Assembly: GCA_027034115.1 (NCBI GenBank)
Contig: JALVJB010000152.1
Coordinates: 1-8,558 of the forward strand
From: Acidilobaceae archaeon
Lineage (GTDB): Archaea; Thermoproteota; Thermoprotei_A; Sulfolobales; Acidilobaceae
Reading direction: 5' to 3'
Length of the DNA: 8,558 nucleotides
The position numbers were made by a program, and so were the translations under genes. Numbering within the stretch: the stretch's first letter is position 1; each line of letters begins with the position of its first letter. The notes under the pieces are model-generated. The model had not been told where the DNA came from, searched no databases, and saw nothing but the letters and a program-made list of their open reading frames with translations. Of the stretch, positions 1 to 5,937 are shown piece after piece.

Positions 1-65
1 TGCTTCTCATAGAGGTCTACTAGCGTTTTCAACACGGCCCTCTGCGTTTCTGTTAATACAACCAT
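1..65 (-). CDS. N-terminus of probable winged-helix DNA-binding protein (partial)
   Basis: Only the first 21 codons are inside the window; the gene runs off the left edge. The reading starts at an ATG (65-63) and gives MVVLTETQRAVLKTLVDLYE. This resembles the first helix of archaeal winged-helix proteins, in which a TQ/IQR..L..L..LYE helix often precedes an HTH, sometimes followed by CBS domains. A TATA box lies about 45 bp upstream on the same strand, and an AGGTA element sits just before the ATG, so the start is credible. The helix family is inferred from this short stretch alone; the C-terminal domains and function cannot be seen. Confidence 0.55.
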   Translation of the reverse strand, partial: MVVLTETQRAVLKTLVDLYEK

Positions 66-103
66 TACCTAGTTACCCGGGCACATGGTAGGCGGGGATT
101 CTA

Positions 104-117
104 CTATATATAAATAG
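104..117 (-). promoter_or_regulatory. TATA-box promoter of the partial HTH gene
   Basis: Read on the minus strand the segment is CTATTTATATATAG, with a TTTATATA core at 114-107, close to the archaeal box A consensus. A transcription start about 25 nt downstream would fall near position 85. That leaves a leader of roughly 20 nt containing GGTAACTAGGTA before the ATG at 65. The nearest gene on the other strand is far away, so assignment to the minus-strand gene is straightforward. Confidence 0.6.
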
Positions 118-146
118 AAGGATAAGTTGATTCATACACTCCCTCT

Positions 147-896
147 TTATGAATAATGCTTCTTCTTCCTGGTGCCGCCGAGGATCCCCCTTATATAGTT
201 CCTCCTCACGCCGAATACTCCGACGGCGATCTTCTCTATGTAGGAATCGTCTGGGATGCTCCCCTGGAAGTCGGAGAAGGAGAGGGCTGAGGCCTGCTTC
301 AACGCCTCCTTCGTTATCCTATCTCTCACGTCGCCTCGGTATATTGAGGCGGCTACCTTGAATGCTATGTAGAAGCGGGCATACTTCGCAGCGATCCTCT
401 CCTTCTCCGGGAATGCTTTGGCGAAGGCTTTGAGCAGGTTCACGAGTGATTCCTCGTCGCTGAAGCCGAAGTAGACCTCCGTGAACTTTAGCCTAAACAT
501 TCTAGCTATTGTGTTGTCGTCGAGCCTCCCGCCTAGTATGACTGATACCTTGTCTCTAGCCGTCTCGGGGTCTTCTGTTAGCAGTATGTTTATCGCCCTA
601 TCGTATTTTATCTCGTTCTTAAATATCTCGTCGAAGAGCTTGGGGTAGATCTCCTCTAGACCCATACCGTACTTGCCGACGACGTATAGGCTAGCCATCT
701 CCTTATCGTAGAGGTCCTCCGGGATACTGGCCCCTCTCAGCGGCGATATCTTTTCCTTACTATACGCCTCCCGGAGCATGTCGACTACTCTCTCCCTTGT
801 CAGTTTCTCCCCGGACTCCCACTTCTCGAGGATATCGTTCCACAAGTCCATTAGGAGGGCGAGGCGCCTTTGGACGTCCCTACTCTTCCCAACCAT
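147..896 (-). CDS. DUF2192-like crenarchaeal conserved protein
   Basis: A 249-aa soluble, charged protein without signal peptide or membrane segment. The N-terminal part (about residues 10-90) contains the pattern I associate with the archaeal DUF2192 family: an LMDLWNDILEKW helix, a RERVVDMLREAYSKE helix, then SPLRG and YDKEMASLYVVGKYGMGL. The rest is helical with many acidic and basic residues and ends in a basic tail (GGTRKKKHYS). The family has no established function that I know of, so none is assigned. The ATG at 896 is preceded by AGGTG about 6-10 nt upstream, a good Shine-Dalgarno sequence. The gene stands alone, with an 81-bp gap to the HTH gene, which has its own TATA box. The family call is from memory of the motif pattern. 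Confidence 0.75.
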   Translation of the reverse strand: MVGKSRDVQRRLALLMDLWNDILEKWESGEKLTRERVVDMLREAYSKEKISPLRGASIPEDLYDKEMASLYVVGKYGMGLEEIYPKLFDEIFKNEIKYDRAINILLTEDPETARDKVSVILGGRLDDNTIARMFRLKFTEVYFGFSDEESLVNLLKAFAKAFPEKERIAAKYARFYIAFKVAASIYRGDVRDRITKEALKQASALSFSDFQGSIPDDSYIEKIAVGVFGVRRNYIRGILGGTRKKKHYS

Positions 897-923
897 CTCC
901 TACACCTTTCTCCCTTAATGATT

Positions 924-934
924 AGCTTATTATC
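924..934 (+). promoter_or_regulatory. possible TATA box for the plus-strand operon
   Basis: The 122-bp gap between the divergent genes at 896 and 1019 is AT-rich around AGCTTATTATC. CTTATTAT (926-933) is TATA-like; a start about 25-30 nt downstream would be near 956 and give a leader of about 60 nt to the ATG at 1019. The same AT-rich patch reads as ATAATAAG on the minus strand and could also serve the DUF2192-like gene. The match to consensus is moderate. Confidence 0.3.
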
Positions 935-1018
935 GGTGCTCAATAGAGCTAATGGCAGGGCCTTCAGCGAAGCCTCCCATGGACAGAGTACCAGGTAGAG
1001 AGGGGGTAATAGGCGATT

Positions 1019-1243
1019 ATGGTGGGTAAGGAGGGATGCCCCAGTAGCTTGTCCTGGATCATACGAGAGGGCGTGGAGTGCGTCGGAGAATGCGTGCTCT
1101 GCGAGCCCTGCATTATCGTGGCCGGGGAATGCAGGCCGAGCCCCGTGGATTTAACTGGTAGGCGCACTATTGTCTACCGTGGGTCTTGGGGAAGGCGGGG
1201 AGATGAGGAAGGCAAGCCTGCTAGACTCGATCATCATGGATGA
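1019..1243 (+). CDS. small cysteine-rich protein, possibly metal-binding
   Basis: A 74-aa ORF with six cysteines at residues 7, 21, 25, 28, 31 and 38; the central ones form CX3CX2CX2CX6C, a spacing compatible with zinc or iron-sulfur ligation. Codons up to about residue 54 look genuinely coding: purine-rich first positions and G/C-rich third positions like the neighbours. An in-frame TAG at 1010-1012 makes the ATG at 1019 (or GTG at 1022) the earliest usual start, and a GGGGGT stretch lies 11-20 nt upstream. The last 41 nt overlap the SpoIIM-family gene in another frame and give a low-complexity GRRGDEEGK tail. I do not recognise a family. Being first in a tightly packed set, it may be co-expressed with the membrane protein. 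A spurious ORF remains possible. Confidence 0.5.
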   Translation: MVGKEGCPSSLSWIIREGVECVGECVLCEPCIIVAGECRPSPVDLTGRRTIVYRGSWGRRGDEEGKPARLDHHG

Positions 1244-1829
1244 GGCGTTTGTTAGGAGAACGCTTATAGTGATGGTAGCCTTCTTCATAGTTCCCCTCTT
1301 CACGGGGATTATCTTCTGGGAGCCCCTCTCAACGACTATTATAGGCAAATACGTCGAGGAGTCAGCTAAGAACGTGAGAGAAACAGCTACTAGCTTCACG
1401 GGCGTTGCCTACATCCTACTACCACTGGTGATATTTGCTAGAAACACCCTAGTCGCAGTGGTTAATACGGTGTTATCGCCGCTACTCGTGGTTCCACCGC
1501 TCATATTGGCGACTAATGGCTTAATCGTTGGCTTCGTGATCAAGACGGCCTCCGGGTCTATCCTGTCGTCACACCTTGCCGGGGGAGGCATAGGATTGGT
1601 TGTGGCAGCGGCTCTATCCCCTCATGGGGCGATAGAGATTCCTGCGATATCGATCTCTGCTTCAACAATATTTTATTTTATAGATTTTATAAGGGGGAAA
1701 CGCCCCTTCGGCGAGGCGTTGAAGCGAAACCTTTTACTAGCGGTTACGATGCTGGTCTTCTCAGCATTGATTGAAACCTTCATTACCCCGGTGGCAACGA
1801 TATTAGCGATGATAATTGGGATGATATAA
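1203..1829 (+). CDS. SpoIIM/DUF95-family integral membrane protein
   Basis: A 208-aa protein, mostly hydrophobic, with about four to five predicted membrane segments: residues 19-39, 66-100 (probably one or two spans), 105-115, 122-162 around a glycine-rich loop, and 178-208. Family hallmarks of SpoIIM-type proteins are visible: FARN (78-81) in the second hydrophobic block, an NG pair (105-106) followed by a glycine-rich helix, and SPHGAIEIPA (139-148), the conserved PHG..E.PA element. Bacterial SpoIIM belongs to the sporulation engulfment machinery; the archaeal homologues have no settled role. The ATG at 1203 is chosen because GGCGGGGAG lies directly upstream; a TTG at 1170 would only add 11 glycine-rich residues, and an ATG at 1236 lacks a ribosome-binding site. 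Its stop codon abuts the next gene's GTG. Confidence 0.8.
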   Translation: MRKASLLDSIIMDEAFVRRTLIVMVAFFIVPLFTGIIFWEPLSTTIIGKYVEESAKNVRETATSFTGVAYILLPLVIFARNTLVAVVNTVLSPLLVVPPLILATNGLIVGFVIKTASGSILSSHLAGGGIGLVVAAALSPHGAIEIPAISISASTIFYFIDFIRGKRPFGEALKRNLLLAVTMLVFSALIETFITPVATILAMIIGMI

Positions 1830-2735
1830 GTGGCGGTGAGGGACCCCCGGGCCCTGATAAAGCTAGCATTAAGGAATGATATTGGAGCTGGTGACTCGCT
1901 CATAGAGACTCTCGCGTTCCTCATTAAGACTGCGAGGCTTACTAAGGAGTACACGGCTAGAGAGCTCCTAGCTCTTACAGGGGAGAGGATAACTCACACC
2001 ATCCAGTACGCCGGGCTAGCCAGGAGTATTGGGAGGATACTAAGCGATCTCTCGGAGGCTGTCACGGGGACCCCCGGGCTAATAGGGATTTCTCCGGACC
2101 AGATTTGGAGGTGCGTTATGGACCAAGTGGTAGAATACGTTGAGAGAGCCGTAGAGGAGGCCTACAACTACTGCTACACCCTGCGCGGCAACCAGTTGGT
2201 ACTGGCTAGAGGCATACTCGCCCTCTCCTGCACCCTAGGCCTGCAAGACTCCTTCGAGGAGACCAGGATGATAGCTCCGATAGGCCTGGCCCGGGGGACC
2301 CTCTACGAGAAGACTAGAGTGGAACTCGAGCCATGGACTAGGATTTACCAACTCGCAGAAGAGGGCTTCTTCCACGGCATAATCTCTCAGGCGGAAATGG
2401 TAACACCCGTCGGGGCAATAGCTACTCCTGGCACTCTCGAAATACACCTATTAGCTAGGAGGACCTCTCAGACAAGGCTACTAGCCCACCCACTCGCCTT
2501 AAGCATGGGAACTCTCCCCCAAGACAGGCAGTTGCCGGTGAAGAGAATACGCTCTCCCTCGGAGACTTTTGAGGAAGAGTACCCCCTCCTGGAAAGGTTC
2601 AGGTGGAAGATTGCAGGCATGAACGACTATTATGTCTACGGTGAGAAGCGGAGTGGCAGAATAATTGATGTGAGGAGGAGCTTGGAGGAGGGTGTGAGGT
2701 CCTTTATTGAGGGTGTAATAGACAGATGCGGATAA
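1830..2735 (+). CDS. hypothetical 301-aa soluble protein
   Basis: Not recognised. It starts at GTG directly after the SpoIIM-family stop codon (1827-1829), so translation is probably coupled; a weak GGGATGAT precedes it. The protein has no signal peptide or membrane span and no Walker A motif. Residues 24-75 are helical, and TARELLALTGERITHTIQYA could be a helix-turn-helix-like segment, but this is weak. Cysteines 95, 115, 134 and 300 show no metal-ligand spacing. The central part (about 85-210) mixes helices with a hydrophobic MVTPVGAIATPGTLEIHLLA stretch, and the C-terminal quarter is charged and aromatic (YPLLERFRW, NDYYVYGEK). Codon use matches the neighbours. Its last 10 nt overlap the surface-protein gene. 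The position suggests a job shared with the membrane and surface proteins, but no function can be named. Confidence 0.75.
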   Translation: MAVRDPRALIKLALRNDIGAGDSLIETLAFLIKTARLTKEYTARELLALTGERITHTIQYAGLARSIGRILSDLSEAVTGTPGLIGISPDQIWRCVMDQVVEYVERAVEEAYNYCYTLRGNQLVLARGILALSCTLGLQDSFEETRMIAPIGLARGTLYEKTRVELEPWTRIYQLAEEGFFHGIISQAEMVTPVGAIATPGTLEIHLLARRTSQTRLLAHPLALSMGTLPQDRQLPVKRIRSPSETFEEEYPLLERFRWKIAGMNDYYVYGEKRSGRIIDVRRSLEEGVRSFIEGVIDRCG

Positions 2736-3307
2736 TAATATTATTCCTCATTATTATAATAAGTACTACTATGGTCGCGGCCGCTATAACAATCAACTGT
2801 GACGAGGACCTCGAAGTTAAAATAAACTCCACGAAGACAACCAGTATAGCCTACGCTACATGCTCTGAGGGCTACCTTATCATAAAAGCCGTCGTGCACA
2901 ATCAGTCGAGTTGCGTGAAAACAGCTGTGATTAATATTTCAAATACTATAATAAGGATTCCAGTGCAAGCCGAGCCCTCCACAGGAGCCTGTACATATAT
3001 AATCGACACGAGGGCTATCTCCCCGACACGCCTAAACCCTGGCCAGGAGTACACTATTAGCCTAGGCGTTGGCGCGGAAATACTCGTGAAAGCCTACCGG
3101 GCAGCCAAGACACCCGTAACCACTAGCAAGCCGCAAACCGGGAATAATACAACGCTCGAGCACAGCCTCTTACCATATACGGGGAGCAAGCCCGAGGAGA
3201 GAACTTATACGCCGGGAAAAACAGGCGAGCACAAAATCCTTAAGGCCCTACTTATAATTTCCCTGCTTACCTCAACCGCCCTAGCGGCGGTGAAGGAATA
3301 TGGCTGA
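2726..3307 (+). CDS. secreted, C-terminally membrane-anchored surface protein
   Basis: A 193-aa protein with type I surface-protein architecture. Residues 1-20 are a signal peptide: one Arg, an Ile/Leu-rich core, and an AAA site before ITINC. An extracytoplasmic domain of beta-rich character follows (about 21-125), with four cysteines (25, 46, 63, 89) that could form two disulfides. A Thr/Pro/Lys-rich stalk spans 126-168, then a C-terminal membrane helix (171-189) ends in a short KEYG tail. N-glycosylation sequons occur at Asn34, 59, 70, 140 and 141, as expected for an archaeal surface protein. The ATG overlaps the preceding gene by 10 nt with GAGGGTG upstream; the end overlaps ribB by 8 nt. 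No homologue is recognised, so its ligand or partner is unknown. Confidence 0.75.
   Translation: MRIIILFLIIIISTTMVAAAITINCDEDLEVKINSTKTTSIAYATCSEGYLIIKAVVHNQSSCVKTAVINISNTIIRIPVQAEPSTGACTYIIDTRAISPTRLNPGQEYTISLGVGAEILVKAYRAAKTPVTTSKPQTGNNTTLEHSLLPYTGSKPEERTYTPGKTGEHKILKALLIISLLTSTALAAVKEYG
3249..3259 (+). promoter_or_regulatory. possible internal TATA box for ribB-ribC
   Basis: TACTTATAATT inside the membrane-helix codons of the upstream gene matches archaeal box A well. A transcription start about 25 nt on would lie near 3280 and give a leader of about 20 nt with GGTGAAGGA before the ribB ATG at 3300. The caveat is that AT-rich Leu/Ile codons produce TATA-like strings by chance. Confidence 0.3.
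3275..3291 (+). repeat. perfect inverted repeat overlapping the ribB ribosome-binding region
   Basis: ACCGCC (3275-3280), a 5-nt loop CTAGC, and GGCGGT (3286-3291) form a perfect, G/C-rich 6-bp stem. The 3' arm runs into GGTGAAGGA, the Shine-Dalgarno region 3-11 nt before the ribB ATG at 3300. In the mRNA the stem would cover the GGTG half and leave AAGGA free. It also codes for Thr-Ala-Leu-Ala-Ala-Val of the upstream protein, so chance is possible. Confidence 0.4.
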
Positions 3308-3989
3308 CCTCGACGAGGCGATAAACGCTCTACGACAGGGAATACCGGTCCTAATCCACGACAGCGAGGACAGAGAGGCAGAAGTCGACATGGTATTCCA
3401 CGCCTCCACGATAGACCCGGATAGGGTGAACATGCTGCGAACCCGGGCTGGAGGGCTGATCTGCTACGCGACCACTTGGAGTATAGCCTTCGACCTGGGC
3501 CTAACCTGGGGGGACACGCTTATCTCTATGTACGGAGAGCTCGAGCGCCTCACAAGGAAGAGGCTGGGCTATGGTGATAGGCCAGCCTTCACGATATGGG
3601 TGAACCATAAGGATGTTAGGACTGGTATATCCGATGAGGATCGGGCTAAGACAATAAGAGCCCTCGACTCGATAGTAGAGGACTATTATGATAAGAGTCC
3701 GCTAGCGGCTAGGGAGAGGTTTCTATCGGAGTTCCAGGCCCCTGGTCATGTACCGGTGCTGGCCAGTAGGAGGTTGTGGGAGAGGCAAGGCCATACGGAG
3801 CTCAGCATCGCTCTGGCTAGGCTGGCTGGTCTGCGCCCCAGCGTTGCCTTCGCCGAGATGCTTGACTATGGTGTCAGCCTTAGGATTGATAAGGCCAGAA
3901 AGCTAGCAGAGGAGAAAGGGTGGCCCCTGGTACTCGGCCGCGACATAATAGAGGCGTGTAGGAATGACCAGGTGTGTTGGAATAGTTGA
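3300..3989 (+). CDS. ribB: 3,4-dihydroxy-2-butanone 4-phosphate synthase
   Basis: Converts D-ribulose 5-phosphate to 3,4-dihydroxy-2-butanone 4-phosphate plus formate (EC 4.1.99.12), the four-carbon donor for lumazine synthesis; cytoplasmic and Mg-dependent. The 229-aa length is normal for a stand-alone RibB with no fused GTP cyclohydrolase II. Family motifs in order: the acidic active-site loop DSEDREAEVD (21-30), RAGGLIC replacing the bacterial R.GSGI.C loop, FTIWVNH followed by TGISDEDRAKTI, the metal-ligand-bearing APGHVPVLASR, and RQGHTELSIALARLAG followed by the catalytic Glu in VAFAEML. The ATG overlaps the surface-protein gene by 8 nt, and GGTGAAGGA lies just upstream, within or beside an inverted repeat. 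The 3' end overlaps ribC by 26 nt, so the two are probably translated as a coupled pair. Confidence 0.95.
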   Translation: MADLDEAINALRQGIPVLIHDSEDREAEVDMVFHASTIDPDRVNMLRTRAGGLICYATTWSIAFDLGLTWGDTLISMYGELERLTRKRLGYGDRPAFTIWVNHKDVRTGISDEDRAKTIRALDSIVEDYYDKSPLAARERFLSEFQAPGHVPVLASRRLWERQGHTELSIALARLAGLRPSVAFAEMLDYGVSLRIDKARKLAEEKGWPLVLGRDIIEACRNDQVCWNS

Positions 3990-4428
3990 CACCACTTTCT
4001 CAAGGGTGGACATGGGCTCCATTGTAGAAGAGGTCCTGGAGGAGAGGCTCCCAGGCTACCGGATAGTGAGGGCAACCGTGCCCGGCATAAAGGACCTGCC
4101 CGGCCAGGCTAAGAGGATGATCGATGCTGGCTGTGAAGGGGTAATAACGCTGGGCTGGGTGGGTAGGAGGGAGGCCGACAAGCTATCCTACCTCTCCGCC
4201 AGCATAGGATTAATACTTGTAGAGATCCTAACGGGTAAGATCGTTATAGACGTGACCGTTCACGAGGACGAGGCCGACGACCCGGAAGAGTTGAGGAAGA
4301 TAGCTGTCGACAGGGCTAGGAAGCACGCGGTCAACCTAGTAATCCTGCTGCGTGAGGGTCCCAAGGGCCTGACCAGGTACGCTGGTAAAGGCCTACGCCA
4401 GGGCTACCCCGACGCAGGCCCCCTTTGA
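3964..4428 (+). CDS. ribC: archaeal-type riboflavin synthase
   Basis: Dismutates two molecules of 6,7-dimethyl-8-ribityllumazine to riboflavin and the aminopyrimidine (EC 2.5.1.9). This is the archaeal enzyme, homologous to lumazine synthase rather than to the bacterial RibE trimer. The 154-aa length is standard. Diagnostic stretches are the N-terminal VGIVDTTFSRVDM (5-17), TVPGIKDLPGQAKRM (39-53), the VTVHEDEADD segment in the middle, and the C-terminal LTRYAGKGLRQGYPDAGP, strongly conserved in the family. The ATG lies inside ribB (26-nt overlap), with GAGGCGTG about 7-14 nt upstream. The last 25 nt overlap the end of the convergent RHH gene. The paralogous ribH is on the opposite strand about 1.5 kb away, so both members of this fold family are in one cluster. 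Confidence 0.95.
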   Translation: MTRCVGIVDTTFSRVDMGSIVEEVLEERLPGYRIVRATVPGIKDLPGQAKRMIDAGCEGVITLGWVGRREADKLSYLSASIGLILVEILTGKIVIDVTVHEDEADDPEELRKIAVDRARKHAVNLVILLREGPKGLTRYAGKGLRQGYPDAGPL

Positions 4429-5141
4429 CGGCGTGAGCTCACAACCCACTGGCCAGCGTCCCGATCATAATAGACGAGGCCTGCCTTGAGTAGTAGGTGG
4501 AATAGCTTTCCCCCGGCTTCTCCCAGGCTACCCACAAGCAGGGACTCAGCCTCCTCCGGATCGCTGACCCCTATCTCCTGTACCACTTCCACGAATCTAT
4601 CCCAGAACTCCGGGTCCACAGCCACTAACTCGCCCCCAGCATCGATCACTATGGCGCCCTCCCTCTCAAGCTTCTCGAAGAGCTTCCGGGGAGCCTTCAT
4701 CCAGGCGACATCGCTGTACAGCACTATTTTCTGCTCTCTAAGCCTCTCTATCGCTGACGCCCTTCTACCCCGCTCCACAGGCCTCTCGGCGCGCGCCTCC
4801 CTCCTAGACCTAGGCTGGGAAGGCTCCTCTTCGGAGCGGATAGTTTTCTCTTCTAGTAGCTCGATAAGGTCTCCCAGCCTCCTGTTTATCTCATCTATCT
4901 TAGCAGTGAATGGGTTAATCAAGTCGCTTATCCTCCTCTCTAATCTCTTAGCTATCTCCTCGGCTAGTTCCCTAGTGTTAACCGGCTGGCATCCGGCCTG
5001 GGACCCTGAAAGGATCTCTCCGACTACAGCCCGGATGTAATCGCTTACAAGGGGGTAGCCCCGTCGCTCGGCGAGCGCTTCGAGGGCCTCGTACTCTTTC
5101 CTCGGTATTTCGATTTTTAGGACTACCTTGTCCTCTGGCAA
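4404..5141 (-). CDS. ribbon-helix-helix protein with C-terminal domain, candidate rib-cluster regulator
   Basis: A 245-aa protein. Residues 6-46 fit a ribbon-helix-helix (CopG/Arc-type) DNA-binding domain: strand VVLKIEIP, helix RKEYEALEALAERRG, then a second helix SDYIRAVVGEIL. Residues 56-100 are strongly helical with heptad character and may be a coiled coil. A basic, Pro/Arg-rich linker (105-130) leads to an alpha/beta C-terminal domain (130-235) that could be winged-helix-like or ligand-binding; I do not recognise it. The start is TTG at 5141, the only usual start between the in-frame TAA at 5178-5180 and the RHH strand; GCAGGTAC precedes it. It is the last gene of the ribH-arfA operon (50 nt after arfA) and converges on ribC. 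A regulatory role in riboflavin synthesis is inferred from position only. Confidence 0.75.
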   Translation of the reverse strand: MPEDKVVLKIEIPRKEYEALEALAERRGYPLVSDYIRAVVGEILSGSQAGCQPVNTRELAEEIAKRLERRISDLINPFTAKIDEINRRLGDLIELLEEKTIRSEEEPSQPRSRREARAERPVERGRRASAIERLREQKIVLYSDVAWMKAPRKLFEKLEREGAIVIDAGGELVAVDPEFWDRFVEVVQEIGVSDPEEAESLLVGSLGEAGGKLFHLLLKAGLVYYDRDAGQWVVSSRRQRGPASG

Positions 5142-5191
5142 GTACCTGCCCCGAGAGCATCTAAGTGGTAGAGAGGGTTATTGTATGATTA

Positions 5192-5902
5192 CTATTCCTC
5201 TAAGACGACTATCTTCCCACTACTTTCACCGGTCCTTATCCGGTGGAGAGCCTCTGCGGCTAGGGTAAGCGCCTTCCTGCTACTACTAGCAATACCTACT
5301 CCAACCTTCAGGTCCTCGAGGCTTATCATGTCATTAATTATCTCCTCGTAGTTGTCGAGGGGGAGGAGTGCCAGCACATTGTCTCCGCCCAGGTATTGCG
5401 AGACAGCTCCTCTCCGGTGAGCCTCCTCTTGTAGGCGTGCTATGAGGGACAACACTGTAGTATACGTGTCCAGAAGGCCCTGCCTCCTTGTCCTCCGGGT
5501 GATATCGTTTATGTCGAAGTGGGCAGCGACTACGTAGTCTTCCTGGCACCGCTCCCCTAGGTAGAGGCCATTCCCTGCTCCAAGGTGCTCCCAGGCTCTT
5601 GCTACGGCATCCCTAGGATTGGCCCCGCAGGCCATGGACATTGATACGGGGACCGGGGATACCCCCATTGCAGCGTGATACACTTTCTCCACCGCTTCCC
5701 TGGAGAGGCCCGAAGCCACGAGTAGCATGTAATCGTAGCGGAGGGGGAGAATGAAGCCGTTAACTCTAGCTGCCGCCTCTTGGAGAGTCAGGTAAATCCT
5801 TGACTGGGTTATCTGCAGCCTCCACTCTCTATCGGAGCCTATGGACTCTGTCCACTCCCTGTAACCCCGGAACTCGATGACGCCGAGGTACACGCCCTTC
5901 AA
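5192..5902 (-). CDS. arfA: GTP cyclohydrolase III (GTP cyclohydrolase IIa)
   Basis: First step of archaeal riboflavin (and F420 deazaflavin) synthesis: hydrolyses GTP to the formamidopyrimidine nucleotide FAPy and two phosphates (EC 3.5.4.29), metal-dependent. The 236 aa are a little shorter than the roughly 250-270 aa of methanogen enzymes. The family is built of two related palm-like subdomains. Visible hallmarks are ITQSRIYLTLQEAA (31-44) in the N-terminal half, HFDINDIT (128-135) with the metal-ligand Asp, GGDN (172-175), which aligns with the GGDEF-like turn, and KVGVGIA (199-205). The TTG at 5902 is the first usual start after an in-frame TAG at 5909-5911. A strong GGGAGGT lies 18 nt upstream, unusually far, with inverted repeats between. 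It follows ribH by 35 nt. Confidence 0.92.
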   Translation of the reverse strand: MKGVYLGVIEFRGYREWTESIGSDREWRLQITQSRIYLTLQEAAARVNGFILPLRYDYMLLVASGLSREAVEKVYHAAMGVSPVPVSMSMACGANPRDAVARAWEHLGAGNGLYLGERCQEDYVVAAHFDINDITRRTRRQGLLDTYTTVLSLIARLQEEAHRRGAVSQYLGGDNVLALLPLDNYEEIINDMISLEDLKVGVGIASSSRKALTLAAEALHRIRTGESSGKIVVLEE

Positions 5903-5903
5903 T

Positions 5904-5933
5904 ACTGGCTACACCAGTTGACCTCCCACTGGT
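5904..5933 (-). promoter_or_regulatory. three-arm alternative-hairpin element between ribH and arfA
   Basis: Read on the minus (mRNA) strand the gap holds arm A ACCAGT (5933-5928), GGGAGGTCA (5927-5919), arm B ACTGGT (5918-5913), a spacer, and arm C CCAGT (5908-5904). B pairs perfectly with A (6 bp), placing the Shine-Dalgarno GGAGGT in a 9-nt loop. Alternatively B pairs with C (ACTGG/CCAGT, 5 bp, 5-nt loop), which frees the Shine-Dalgarno and shortens its distance to the TTG start from 18 to about 3 nt. The complementarity is seen directly; a role as translational switch, or as an operator with repeated half-sites, is inferred. Confidence 0.4.
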
Positions 5934-5937
5934 TGTT

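Noticed and set aside
952..1029. 25-codon ORF that could be a leader peptide before the Cys-rich gene
   Set aside because: Gly/Pro-rich, no Shine-Dalgarno, no run of a regulatory amino acid and no terminator-like structure after it.
1170..1202. TTG start extending the SpoIIM-family protein by 11 residues
   Set aside because: The added residues are Gly-rich and unlike a protein N-terminus, while the ATG at 1203 has GGCGGGGAG directly before it.
4486..5040. 184-aa plus-strand Ser-rich ORF antisense to the RHH gene
   Set aside because: Serine-rich composition is typical of a shadow frame opposite Glu/Arg/Leu-rich codons; the RHH frame has a clear domain.
5158..5160. ATG upstream of the RHH gene as its start
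   Set aside because: It is out of frame with the ribbon-helix-helix domain; only the TTG at 5141 opens the correct frame.
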